NCBI GenBank assembly: GCA_039707655.1
Contig: CM077676.1
Coordinates: 191,576,936-191,640,935 of the forward strand
Length of the DNA stretch: 64,000 nucleotides
Reading direction: 5' to 3'
Source of the DNA: Elymus sibiricus
Lineage: Eukaryota; Streptophyta; Magnoliopsida; Poales; Poaceae
Below the pieces are notes generated by a model, which did not search any database, was not told where the DNA came from, and saw only the letters and a program-made list of their open reading frames with translations. A program made the translations under genes and the position numbers. Positions 47,053 to 57,676 of the stretch are shown here, in pieces (position 1 is the stretch's first letter; each line of letters opens with the position of its first letter).

Positions 47053-47415
47053 GTGATGCATTGTAATAAGATAGTGATGAAGGATCATCAACAATAAGCT
47101 CACTATCACCATTGCAATGACTAACACTACTCACCGTTTCATTACCTTGTGGTAAGCCACATGTTGGTGAAGTAGAAGAAGTTGAGAGCTTGTCATGACC
47201 GGAGGTGGAAGGAGAACAATCAACCCCACGAATCTTGGACACACCATATTTATCTTGAAGCTTTGTCCAGAACTCATGAGCATCCCGGAAAGGCATGAGT
47301 TGAAATATAACTACATTGCTCAAAGCATCGAAAAGCACATTAGAAGCGTGAGCATTGAGATAAGAGTTTTTCTCATCCTCTAAAGATAAGTTTTGAGGAT
47401 CCTTTGGGGGGGGAC
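47053..47415 (-). pseudogene. gag: copia-type gag, UBN2 domain fragment
   Basis: The minus-strand frame reads DPQNLSLEDEKNSYLNAHAS, then ALSNVVIFQLMPFRDAHEFW and TKLQDKYGVSK. This is the pattern of the UBN2 gag domain of copia retrotransposons (long helix, then EFW..L...YG). It continues through a Ser-rich linker to SYYNAS, where element C cuts in; the frame resumes at 33040. The upstream part is cut by gypsy-2 at 47416 and lies outside the window. Confidence 0.85.
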
Positions 47416-48908
47416 TGATGACCCACAAGTATAGGGGATCAATCGTAGTCCTTTCGATAAGTAAGAGTGTCGAACCCAACGAGGAGCAGAAGGAAATGAC
47501 AAGAGGTTTTCAGCAAGGTGTTTTCTGCAAGCACTGAAATTATCGGTAACGAGTAGTTTGATAGCAAGATAATTTGTAACAAGTGACTAGTAGAAATAGT
47601 AACAAAGAGTGTAGCAAGTTGGCCCAATTCTTTTTGTAGCAAAGGACAAGCCGGAACGATCTCTTATAGTAAATAAAGCGTTCTCAAGGACACATGGGAA
47701 TTTCGTCTAGTCACTTTCATCATATTTCTTTGATTCGCGTTCGCTACTTTGATAATTTGATATGTGGGTGGACCGGTGCTTGGGTGCTGCCCTTACTTGG
47801 ACAAACCTCCCACTTATGATTACCCCTCTCGCAAGCATCCACAACTATGAAAGAAGAATTAAGATAACTCTAACCATAGCATTAAACATATGGATCCAAA
47901 TCAACCCCTTACGGAATAGCGCATAAACTAGGGTTTATGCTTCTGTCACTCTAGCAACCCATCATCTAATTACTACTCCACAATGCATTCTCTTAGGCCC
48001 AAAGATTGTGAAGTGTCATGTAGTCGACGTTCACCACTAAGGGAATCAAGAACATACATATCAACAAAATATCAAACGAATACCAAATTCACATGATTAC
48101 TTATGACAAGACTTCTCCCATGTCCTCAAGAACAAAAGTAACTACTCACAAAACATAATCATGTCCAAGATCAGAGAGGTATTGAATAGCATAATAGATC
48201 TGAACATATAATCTTCCACCAAATAAACCAACTAGCATCAACTACAAGATGTAATCAACACTACTAGCAACCCACAGGTACCAATCTGAGGTTTTGAGAC
48301 AAAGATTGAATACAAGAGATGAACTAGGGTTTGAGATGAGATGGTGCTGGCGAAGATGTTGATGAAGATTAGTCCTCCCACAATGAGAGGATCGCTGGTG
48401 ATGTCGATGGCGATGATTTCCCCCTCCCGGAGGGAAGTATCCCCGGCAGAATCTCTCCGCCGAAGAGCAAAAGTGCTCCTACCCAAGTTCCGCCTCGAGA
48501 CGGCAGCGCACCGTCCCAAAAGACTTCTCTCTATTTTTTAGGGCAAAATGACTTATATACCAGAAAATGGGGGCCAGAGGCTGGCCAGGGGCCCCACGAG
48601 GTACAAGGGCGCGCCCTGGTGCCTCGTGGGCATCTGGGTGGCTCCCTCTGGTACTTCTTGATTCCAGTATTTTTTATTTATTCCAAAATAATTCTCCGTG
48701 AAATTTCAGCTCATTTGGAGATGTGCAGAATAGGTATCTCTGACATAGCTTTTTCAGGTCTAGAATTCTAGCTGCCGGCATTCTTCCTCCTTGTGTAGAT
48801 CTTGCATATTAAGAGAGAAAAGGCATTATAATTGCTCCAAAAAGTGTTATATTGATTAAAAACACTATAAATAACAGTAGCAAAACATGATGCAAAATGG
48901 ATGTATCA
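47416..48908 (-). repeat. 3' LTR of gypsy-2
   Basis: Read on the minus strand it runs TGATACATCC to GTGGGTCATCA and is collinear with 5040-6540. The palindrome is at about 48585-48635. The adjoining polypurine tract is the plus-strand ACTCCCCCAAGCTTA at 48910-48924. Confidence 0.9.
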
Positions 48909-50459
48909 ACTCCCCCAAGCTTAGACCTCGCTTGTCCTCAAGCGAAAGCCGATATCGATAATGATGTCCACATGTTTAGAGAGAGAGGTGTCGATAAAAA
49001 TAAAATACGGACATAGTAGCATCATGTTCATTATTATAACAACAATATTTATCATCATAGACTTCTTATAAGCAAGTAACAATTCATCACAACAATGGAG
49101 TATAAGGCATAAACTTTCTTGAAAACTAACAAACTATGTTCTTAGTCAACAATGCAATTGCAATTCATCATATTTTCAGGAAGGGTCTCATTTAGAAGCT
49201 ATTTAGCAAGTCCACATACTCAACCATCATTTAGTCTTCTATGATTGCTAACACTCACGTCATATATATGGGGCAAAAAGTTTCAGCCAGACACATAGAA
49301 AGATAGGGGCTTGTGAGTCCGCCTCCCAACTTATTCACCTCAAGGGTGATGTCAACAATAATAACTCATGATCACTCATATCCAACTAGATATATATGCC
49401 TAGATCTTTCCCCACCACACGATGCTTGCAAAAGACAAAAATAAAAAGAAAGTAGAGGAGAAAACTATTGACTCTTGCATAAAAAGTAAATACATAAAAG
49501 TAAAGGATAGGCCCTTCGCAGAGGGAAGCAGAGGTTGTCATGCGCTTTTTGTTGTTGGATGCACAAGCTCTTAATGCAAAGGAACGTCACTTTATATTGC
49601 CCCTTGTGATAGCAACCTTTATTATGCAGTCTATCGCTTTTATTTCTTTACCATCACAAGTTCGTACAAAGCTTATTTCCCTTACAATAAAAGTTTCATA
49701 CATATTTAGAGGCAATTTTTATTGCTTTTTGCACCGATGACAACTTACTTGAAGGATCTTATACAATCCATAGGTAGATATAGTGGACTCTCCTGACATG
49801 AAACTGGGTTTAAGGGTTTTGGATGCACAAGTTGTATCTCTACTTGGTGCAGATTTTTGGCTAGCAAAGATATTGGGCAAGCACCACATGTTGGAGGATC
49901 TATAACAATATAACTTCTATGTGAATATGAACAAACATAATTCATTACGTTGTCTTCCTTGTCCAACGTCAACAATTTGGCATAAAATACTTAATGGGGG
50001 CTCACAATCATAAAAGATGTCCAAGATAGTATATTTGCATGTGAATCTTATCTTCCCTTATTAACTTTTTCATGAATTGCATCATTGACTAATGCTATGC
50101 TTGTTAACTTCCAATAAATTTTACCACTTATACTTTTCTTTATGTAATGTCATTACTTTCCATATGATTAGCATATGATATTTTTCATTATTTTCATTGC
50201 TAAGATTGAAACATGAAAGTAAAGGAGCAAAAACTCAAACTACTCTTTATTATATAACTCTCAACTCGATTACATAGATAGATAGATCACGAAGCTAAAT
50301 CTCAAAAATAGATCACACTAAACTTTTATTCAACTAGATCACGAAATAACTAAGGATCGAACTAAAATAGGTAAAGATAATAAAAGTGATGGTGATACGA
50401 TACCGGGGCACCTCCCCCAAGCTTGGCACAAGCCAAGGGGAGTGCCCATACCCATGTGC
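48909..50459 (-). other. gypsy-2 3' noncoding region with two polypurine tracts
   Basis: It is collinear with 3592-5039 of gypsy-1. The LTR-proximal tract lies at 48910-48924 and the second at 50411-50426, just after the extra ORF. There is no credible ORF. Confidence 0.7.
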
Positions 50460-50948
50460 TCAAGTCTCCTTCTTCGGTGATGGTGGTGGTGATGAAGCGG
50501 TGGGCTTATCCTCCGACTTCCATGGCATAGGTTCCCCATCATAAAAAGATGAACGAGTCTCCGGAGTCCTGAAACTTGCCTCATACTTATAATTTTGGTT
50601 TTGAAGATCATAGATTTGGCCTTGGAGATAGTCGATTTGTTCATTGAGCTTGAAGATGATGTCCCCCATTGATCGGTCATCCACCTTGCGATCACGGGTG
50701 AACTCCGTGATCATGGAGTGGTTGGCGCTGAGTCCACGTTCCACCATCCCTTGACACTTGAAGATCTCCTGCTCCACCGCTTCGAGCCTAGACTCCACGC
50801 TCCCGGTCTTCTTGGGTCCTTGCACATCCCGGATGTGAAGCAGCCCCTCACGCATCTCGATGGCTTGAGGGTGTTTCATCACATCCGGTAGGTAGGGGTT
50901 GATGACCTTCTCATAGAACTTGTCCTTGGAAGAGCTTGATGAAGCCAT
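50460..50948 (-). CDS. post-pol extra ORF of gypsy-2, 162-aa coiled-coil protein
   Basis: The protein starts MASSSSSKDKFYEKVINPYL and has a charged middle (ESRLEAVEQEIFKCQGMVE). A helix rich in Asn/Gln/Leu follows (KLNEQIDYLQGQIYDLQNQN). The Ser/Pro tail ends PPPSPKKET, nearly identical to the tail of the gypsy-1 ORF. I see no signal peptide, membrane helix or zinc motif. The body hardly resembles the gypsy-1 ORF, while the flanks and tail do. The frame is fully open, unlike pol nearby. Function unknown; a DNA- or protein-binding accessory factor is a guess. Confidence 0.6.
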   Translation of the reverse strand: MASSSSSKDKFYEKVINPYLPDVMKHPQAIEMREGLLHIRDVQGPKKTGSVESRLEAVEQEIFKCQGMVERGLSANHSMITEFTRDRKVDDRSMGDIIFKLNEQIDYLQGQIYDLQNQNYKYEASFRTPETRSSFYDGEPMPWKSEDKPTASSPPPSPKKET

Positions 50949-50999
50949 AGCGATCTAGATATGTCAGAAAAATAGCATGAAAGAAGAATAGAGGAGATT

Positions 51000-51165
51000 T
51001 CTGCGATACGGTGGTCAAAACATCCGGGGGTATATCTAAAGATTTTTTATCTTACAAAACAAGCAATCCAGGAGAAAACGGAGTCGGGAAGGCTCACGTG
51101 GGGCCCACGAGGTACCAGGGCGCGCCTAGGGGGGTGGCACGCCCTGGTGCCTCGTGGGCACCAGG
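51000..51165 (-). promoter_or_regulatory. internal U3-like module of gypsy-2 (palindrome plus TATA)
   Basis: On the minus strand a GC palindrome (about 51096-51160, arms GCCCACGAGGTACCAGGGCG and CGCCCTGGTGCCTCGTGGG) is followed by a block conserved with gypsy-1 (CTCCGTTTTCT, GCTTGTTTTG). A TATA-like motif lies at 51031-51036, 83 bases before the ATG at 50948. Confidence 0.6.
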
Positions 51166-51284
51166 TGGGTTCCCCCGGCTGTTTCTTATTTTTGTATTTT
51201 TCAAAATATTCCAAAACTGACAGAAACTATTTATATAGAATTTTTGGAGTCGGTTTACTTACCGTATCACATACCTCTTCCTTT

Positions 51285-51801
51285 TCAAGGTTCTGGAGTG
51301 TTCTGGAAGGTCTCTCTTATGAATTCCTCCGGTGTAATTGTTTCAATAATATTAGTTTCAACATTAATGGGGGTACCTGAAATATAGTGCTTAATTCTTG
51401 GCCCATTCACCACTCTCGGATTAGTGCCTTCGGAGTTATTTATTTTAATTGCTCCGGAGCGATAAACTTCTTCGATGATATACGGTCCTTCCCATATAGA
51501 GAGAAGTTTTCCTGCAAAGAATCTCAAACGAGAATTGTACAATAGAACCTGCTCACCCACTTTAAATTTCCGTTTTTGAATTCTTCTATCATGCCATCTT
51601 TTAACTTTTTCTTTAAATAATTTGGCATTTTCATAAGCTTGGGTTCTCCATTCATCTAATGTGCTAATATCAAATAACCTCTTTTCACTGGCAAGTTTAA
51701 AATCATAATTCAGTTCTTTAATTGCCCAATCTGCTTTATGTTCTAAGTCAAGGGGTAAATGACATGCTTTTCCATAAACCATTTTATAAGGAGACATACC
51801 C
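51285..51801 (-). pseudogene. pol: gypsy-2 integrase C-terminal part
   Basis: The frame from [15 protein letters not shown] to the stop at 51285 matches 2318-2827 of gypsy-1. It includes the chromodomain-less C-terminal region ([17 protein letters not shown]). It is cut off from the rest of integrase by the CACTA element and resumes at 62486. Confidence 0.9.
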
Positions 51802-51829
51802 CACTACTGGAATCAGGGAATTTGCCATC

Positions 51830-52110
51830 AGCCAGTTCTTTGCCGTCTGCTAGCTGACGGCAAAGAAGGTCTTTGCCGTCCGCCTACAAAAAACAGATGG
51901 CAAAGAACTGGCTGATGGCAAAGATAATGTTTGCCATCAGCCAGTTCTTTGCCGTCTGCTAGCGGACGGCAAAGAATCTTTTCCGTCCGCTAGCAGACGG
52001 CGAAGGGGTGGGTGGGGCCCACTGGAGGCCAGCGCATGGAGATTCCCTCTTTGCCGTCTGCTAGCTGACGGCAAAGATTCTTTGCCGTCCGCTAGCAGAC
52101 GGCAAACAAA
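51830..52110. repeat. left subterminal repeats of the CACTA element
   Basis: TTTGCCGTCTGCTAGC and the inverse GCTAGCAGACGGCAAAG recur several times and pair into hairpins. These are the usual binding sites for the TNPA-type protein in En/Spm elements. The same units fill 61995-62470. Confidence 0.85.
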
Positions 52111-52129
52111 AACCCTTCTAACGGCCCTA

Positions 52130-52440
52130 ACGGCCACCCCCACCTCCCACTCCTCTCTCTCTTCTCTCTCTCCCCCGTTCCCCGCACCTGCCGCCCCTGA
52201 CCCCCCCGCACCGGCCGCCGCCCCCGACCCCCACCGCCCCCGCCGCCCGCCGGCCATGACGCTGCGGCCGCCCCGGCGCCCCGCCGCCCCGGCCCTCCGC
52301 TCCACCGCCCTCTGCCCCGAGCTCGACGCCGCCGCCCTCCCTCTGCCCCAGGCCGCCGCCCTCTGCGCCACCCCGCCGCCGCCGCCCCGCCCTCTGCCCC
52401 GCCCCCCCTCCGGTGAGCCCCCTGCCCCACCCCCACCCCC
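52130..52440. other. GC- and C-rich stretch before TNPD
   Basis: It is very C-rich, with CCGCC and CCCCGCC runs. Long ORFs on both strands here are low complexity (Pro/Ala or Gly/Arg). It may be the 5' UTR or promoter-proximal exon of the TNPD gene. Confidence 0.4.
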
Positions 52441-52603
52441 TCTGTTTTTTAGTTTTTTTTGCATCAATTAGGTTTTTTTTAGGTGAGCATTCATCTTATT
52501 TTTTCTTTTCTTTTTTTTTCTACTGTTAAATTAGGTTAGTTCTAGGTTAGGTTAGTGCTAGGTTATGTTAGTGCTAGGTTAGGTTAGTGCTAGGTTAGGT
52601 TAG

Positions 52604-52749
52604 AAAGATGAAAAAATAAGAAGAAAAGAAGGAGAAGTAGAAGAAGAGGAAAAAGGAAAAGAAAGGAAGAAGAAGAAGAAGAAAAAGAGGGGCAGGAGAA
52701 GAAAAGAAAGAAGAATAATAAGAAGAAGAGGAGGAGGAGAAGAAGAAAA

Positions 52750-52780
<31 letters not shown>

Positions 52781-53150
52781 AAGAAGAAGAAGAAGAAGAA
52801 GAAGAAGAAGAAGAAGAAGAAGAAGAAGAAGAAGAAAAGGAGAAGTAGAAGAAGAGGAAAAAGGAAAAGAAAGGAAGAAGAAGAAAAAGAAGAAGAAGAA
52901 GAAGAAGAAAAAGAGGAGAGGAGGAGAAGAAGAAGAGGAAAAAGGAAAGGAAGAAGAAGAAGAAGAGTAGGAGGAGAAGAAAAAAGAAGAAGAAGAAGAA
53001 GAAGAAGAAGAAGAAGAAGAAGAAAAAAGAAGAGAGGAGAAGAAGAAGAAGAGGAAAAAGGAAAGGAAGAAGAAGAAGAAGAAGAAGAAGAAGAACAAAA
53101 TGAAGAAAAGGAAGAAGAGGAAGAAGAAGAAAAGGAAAAAGAGAAAAAAA
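52604..53150 (+). repeat. GAA/GGA purine tract
   Basis: About 550 bases are almost purely A and G on the plus strand, with long (GAA)n runs, the longest around 52755-52835. ORFs on the minus strand (poly-Ser/Phe/Leu) are artefacts. A short block of four GTTAGTGCTAGGTTAG-type repeats precedes it (52530-52600). Confidence 0.95.
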
Positions 53151-53375
53151 GACCCCGACACCACGACACCCCGACCCGACAGCACGACACCCCGACACGA
53201 CACCCCGACACCCCGACACCCCGACACCCCGACACGACACCTCGACACCCCGACACGACACCCTGACACCCCGACACCAAGACACGACACCCCGACACCC
53301 CGACCCGACACTCCGACACCACGACACCCCGACCCGACACCCCGACACCCCGGCCCGACACCCCGTCATATATTT
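53151..53375 (+). repeat. CCCCGACAC minisatellite
   Basis: CCCGACAC/ACGACACC units in 8-14-bp steps repeat about 25 times. The array follows directly on the purine tract. Confidence 0.9.
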
Positions 53376-54103
53376 GTGAATTATGAGTTAGGTCATATAT
53401 TTTCTGATTTTGTTATGAAAAACATCATATATATTTGTGTTGATTGAGTGGATTTAAATGTGCAGTTGTTTCGTCGCTGCGAGGGTCTGGTGTTCGACGA
53501 CCTCCCCGTGCGTTCGACGAGCTCCGCCCCTGCGTTCGTGGGTGAGCACAAATGACATCTCCTCCTCCCCCCTTCATTTGCTCTATTCCGGTCTTCGTGC
53601 CGATGAAACTTGCTAGCTATAGGTGTCTTCAATCATCAGTATGCGTGACCACTATGCGTCTCCCGTTCGAAAGGGTTACATCTATAAATATGCATGCATT
53701 TGCATATTTATAATCGTGATTCTTTCGAATTGTCCAACGTTATCCATGGACAGCCCGAGTATGTGTAGATTGGGTTCGTTTTCCCATATGCTCTGCTCCG
53801 GATCCGATGCAGAATTTCGTCAGTGCCTCCCTGTTGTTCTCCGGGTACACATCCTCTCTGCTTATTGCCGAGACGTGTATCAGGAGAACAGCGGGGAGGT
53901 GCTGCCGAAATTTTGCGTCGGATCCGGAGCAGAGCATGGGAAAACCAACCCAATCTAGACATACTCGGGTGGGATTAGGACCTATGTTTACCTGTTAGCG
54001 TCTAGGTTGCATGGACGTAATAAAACTGACAAACTCCATTAACTGATGAATATGGTTTGCTGAATTATGTATATATTTCTTGTGTGTCCAGTAGCTAGGC
54101 AAG

Positions 54104-57100
54104 ATGAGTGATCGTGCGTGGATGTACACCGGTCACACTAGTCAGAAAGACATGACCGATGAATGGAAGACAAAAACCAAGGGGTTTGTGAGAGCCGCAT
54201 TTGCAAATGGCCAGAGAAAAACCTGGTGCCCCTGTGTCCGGTGCGACAACTATTATAAGAGGACAGAGCTTGAAATGAGTAAACACCTACAGAAGTGGGG
54301 TTTTACGCCTGCTTATACTGTCTGGACATTTCGTGGTGAGTCTGCCCAACGTGCCAGAGCTGAGGTGGGCCGTTGTCGCACCGACGAGCATGGTACCGGG
54401 ATCGAAGACATGGTGGAAGACTTTGATGATGCTCGGGATTCGGACGATGAGATGGAGGAATCTGCAAAGGCCTTCAATGATATGTTGGAGTCTTCAAAAC
54501 GTCCTCTCCACGAGCACACTGAGCTTTGTCAGCTGGATGCCATCGCACAAGTAATGGCTCTGAAGGCTCAATTCAACTTGGGCAGAGAATGCTACGACGC
54601 GATGATGACACTATTTGGACGCTTTCTACCCAAAGGCCATGTAATGCCTGCAACTGTACCAGTCGGACTTCAACGTCTTTTCATGGTCGAAGAGACGGCC
54701 AGATAGATGACATGGCACAAATTGGGCAAAAGAACCGAACTAGATGCAGATGGGACTCAGATGTTGGTACACACATCGGACGCTTTTGCGTGGAAGCACT
54801 TCGATGCAATACATCATGATAAAGCGGCAGATCCAAGGCATCCTCGAGTCTGCATCGGCACGGATGGGTTCAATCCGTTTGGTATGACGGCAACCCAATA
54901 CAGTTGTTGGCCTATATTTGTCATTCCACTCAATCTCCCCCCCCGGACAGATTATGCAAAGAAAGAACATTTTCCTGACGTTGATAATTCCAGGGCCCAA
55001 CTATCTGGGGAAGAGTATGAATGTGTACATGCAGCCGCTTAAGGATGAATTGCAAGAAGCTTGGGATAATGGGATCAAGACATACGACGCCGCTACAAAA
55101 AAAACTTCATAATGCGTGTCTGGTACATGTACTCGATGCATGACTTGCCGGCGTATGCGCTATTCGTTGGCTGGTGTGTGCATGGAAGGTTCCCGTGCCC
55201 CACATGCAAGGCAGCTCTTCAGTTTCATTGGCTGGATGCGGGTCGCAAGTATTCTTGCTTCGACTTGCATAGACAGTTCCTGGATCCTCGCCATAAGTTC
55301 AGAAAAGACAAGAAGAACTTCATCAAAGGTAGAGTTGTGAAAAACTCAGCACCACCTGCGTTGACAGGCCAACAGATCCTGGATCAGTTAAACGCTCTCG
55401 AGCCTGATGCAGAGCGTCCAGGGTATTTCAAGGGGTATAATTCGGAACACGCCTGGACTCACAAGACATGCTTGTGGGATCTGCCTTACTTCAAAGACCT
55501 CCTTTGCCCACACAACATCGACGTGATGCACACTGAAAAGAATATCGCCGAGGCCATTTTTGGTACATTGTTCGGCATAGAGGGGAACTCAAAGGATAAT
55601 CCTAAGGCTAGAGTCAATCAGGAGGCTCTATGTGATAGACCGTTACAAAACATGCGACAACCGAAAGGAAAGCAAAACTGGACGAAGCCAAAGGCATGGT
55701 TCAATCTTGGAAGGCCAGCTATGAGGGAAATTATCTTGTGGGTGAAAATGCAGTTGATGTTCCCTGATGGGTATGCAGCGAATCTAAAGAGGGGAGCGAG
55801 TCTTGAAAAATTGAAAATATTTGGTCTCGAGAGTCATGATTGGCACATATGGCTTGAGCGGGTAATGCTGGTGATGTTGTGTGGCTTTATCCCTGAGGAT
55901 GAATGGCTAGTACTGGCAGAGCTGAGCTATTTCTTCCGTGTTCTTTGTGCGAAAGAACTATCGCCTGCGGTGATAGATGAAATGGAAGAGTTGGCGCCGG
56001 AGTTGATCTGCAAGTTAGAGAAGATCTTTCCACCGGGCTTCTTTAATCCAATGCAACATTTGATTTTGCATCTCCCGACCGAGGTAAGATTGGGGGGCCC
56101 GTGCAAAATCGTTGGTGCTACGCAACTGAGAGGATGCAGAAGACGCTTCGAGCAAAATGTAAAAATAAATGTAGAATTGAAGCATCGATGGCCGAGGCAT
56201 TCATTACTGAGGAGGCAACAAACTTTGTGACAGCACACTACGAAGCCAAAAATCGTCATTTGCATAATCCGAAGCCTCGGTACAATGCTAGCGACCCTAA
56301 AAAAGGTGGATCCAACCTCAGCCTATTCAAAGGGAAGCTCGCACCAGCCGGTGCTTCGAAACCAGTAGGGTTGGATGTCGAAGAATGGTGGACCATTTCG
56401 TTGTATATCTTCAACAACCTAACAGAAGTGCGGCCGTACATCGAGTAAGTTCTCGGTACATTGTTTCGCAACTTCTAATTCCTTTGAACTGCTCTTATTC
56501 CCCGATATTTGATACAGTCGATACGTCGCCAAATTCTCGGATGGAGAGGTGGTCCAAAAGGATTCCATCGAAGAGTATGAGCTTCTGGCAAAGCATGGAG
56601 GCGGCTATCCCGGTTTCATCTCTTGGTTCAAACAAACGGTAATTTCCATTAGACCATTTCATTTCTTCGTCTAATTTGCGGCTAATGCAACAATCCTTCC
56701 GTATTAAACTTGTAGGCTAATTCAGAGTCAATGGACGCCGAATTGAGACAAGTCGCTAATGGTTTTGACTATAAGGTCCGTTCATTTGACAAATACGACA
56801 TCAACGGGTATCGCTTTCGTACCTTTGGCAAAGAGCTATCTATGGCCGACCGAAAGTCTACAAATTGTTGTGTCTCTGCTATCGGCGAAGGAGATACCGA
56901 GTATTATGGAAGAGGTGAAGCAATTTATGAACTTCTATTCTATGGTGAAAACCCACCGAACGTCGTAGTCTTCAAATGTTATTGGTTCCAGCCGAAGGAG
57001 ACTAGAAGGACTCATGAACATTTAGGGCTAGTCGAAATCAAACAACGCACCCATTTAGATGTTCCCGATGTCTATATTACGGCTCAACAGGCGACCCAAG

Positions 57101-57528
57101 TTTTCTATCTACCGTGGGCCTGCCAAACTGATCCAAATCTGAATGGTTGGGATGTCGTTTATGAAGTGCCGCCACGTGTTAGACCACCTCCCCCCAATGA
57201 AGAGGATTATGAACCTCACATTAACCCAGATACATATGAAGGAGAATTCTTCCAAGAAACACGTCTTTCCAAAAAACATTTCAAGAGCCGCTCTACTTCA
57301 CCCCAGAACATTGAAGTAGACAGCGACAGTGAATCCGACTTCACCCCTGAGCCGGAACAAGAAGAGGTTACTGCTGCGGATGACCTGTCAATGCTTGACC
57401 GATTACGTAAAGGAGGCCTTCCACATGTTGATGCATTTATTGATGATGATGATGAGCACGTCATTACTGATAGTGATGATGATGATGCATTTATTGACCC
57501 CGAAGCATATATAGACGATGAAGATTAA
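54104..57528 (+). pseudogene. TNPD-type CACTA transposase (TNP2 family), broken
   Basis: The transposase gene of the element. An N-terminal transposase-associated domain (MSDRAWMYTG.. WCPCVRCDNYYKR) is followed by the TNP2 core (DGFNPFGM, CWPIFVIPLNLPP, MHDLPAYALF, HGRFPCPTCKAAL, CPHNIDVMHTEKN). A DUF4218-like part (about 56000-56445) and a DUF4216-like part (VVFKCYWFQ, QVFYLPW, about 56940-57170) follow, then an acidic tail ending at TAA 57526-57528. Introns are likely at 56446-56517 and 56640-56715. Defects are a TAG at 54704-54706, frame changes in a C-run near 54945 and an A-run near 55105, and another near 56097. Function is probably lost unless these are sequencing errors. Confidence 0.88.
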
Positions 57529-57676
57529 TATTGGTTCATGTTAGGTATTCCATTTTTTATTATGTTCATGATGATGATACACTTAAATTATATACATATT
57601 ATTATTCATGTCAGGTATTCAATTTTTTTATGTTGTACTAATTTCGTTTACTCTTTGTCATTGCAGGTGTTGACAG

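Noticed and set aside
52590..53369. Long minus-strand ORFs of up to 259 aa
   Set aside because: They are translations of the GAA tract and CCCCGACAC array (poly-Ser, Phe, Leu or repeated SGCRGV) in all three frames.
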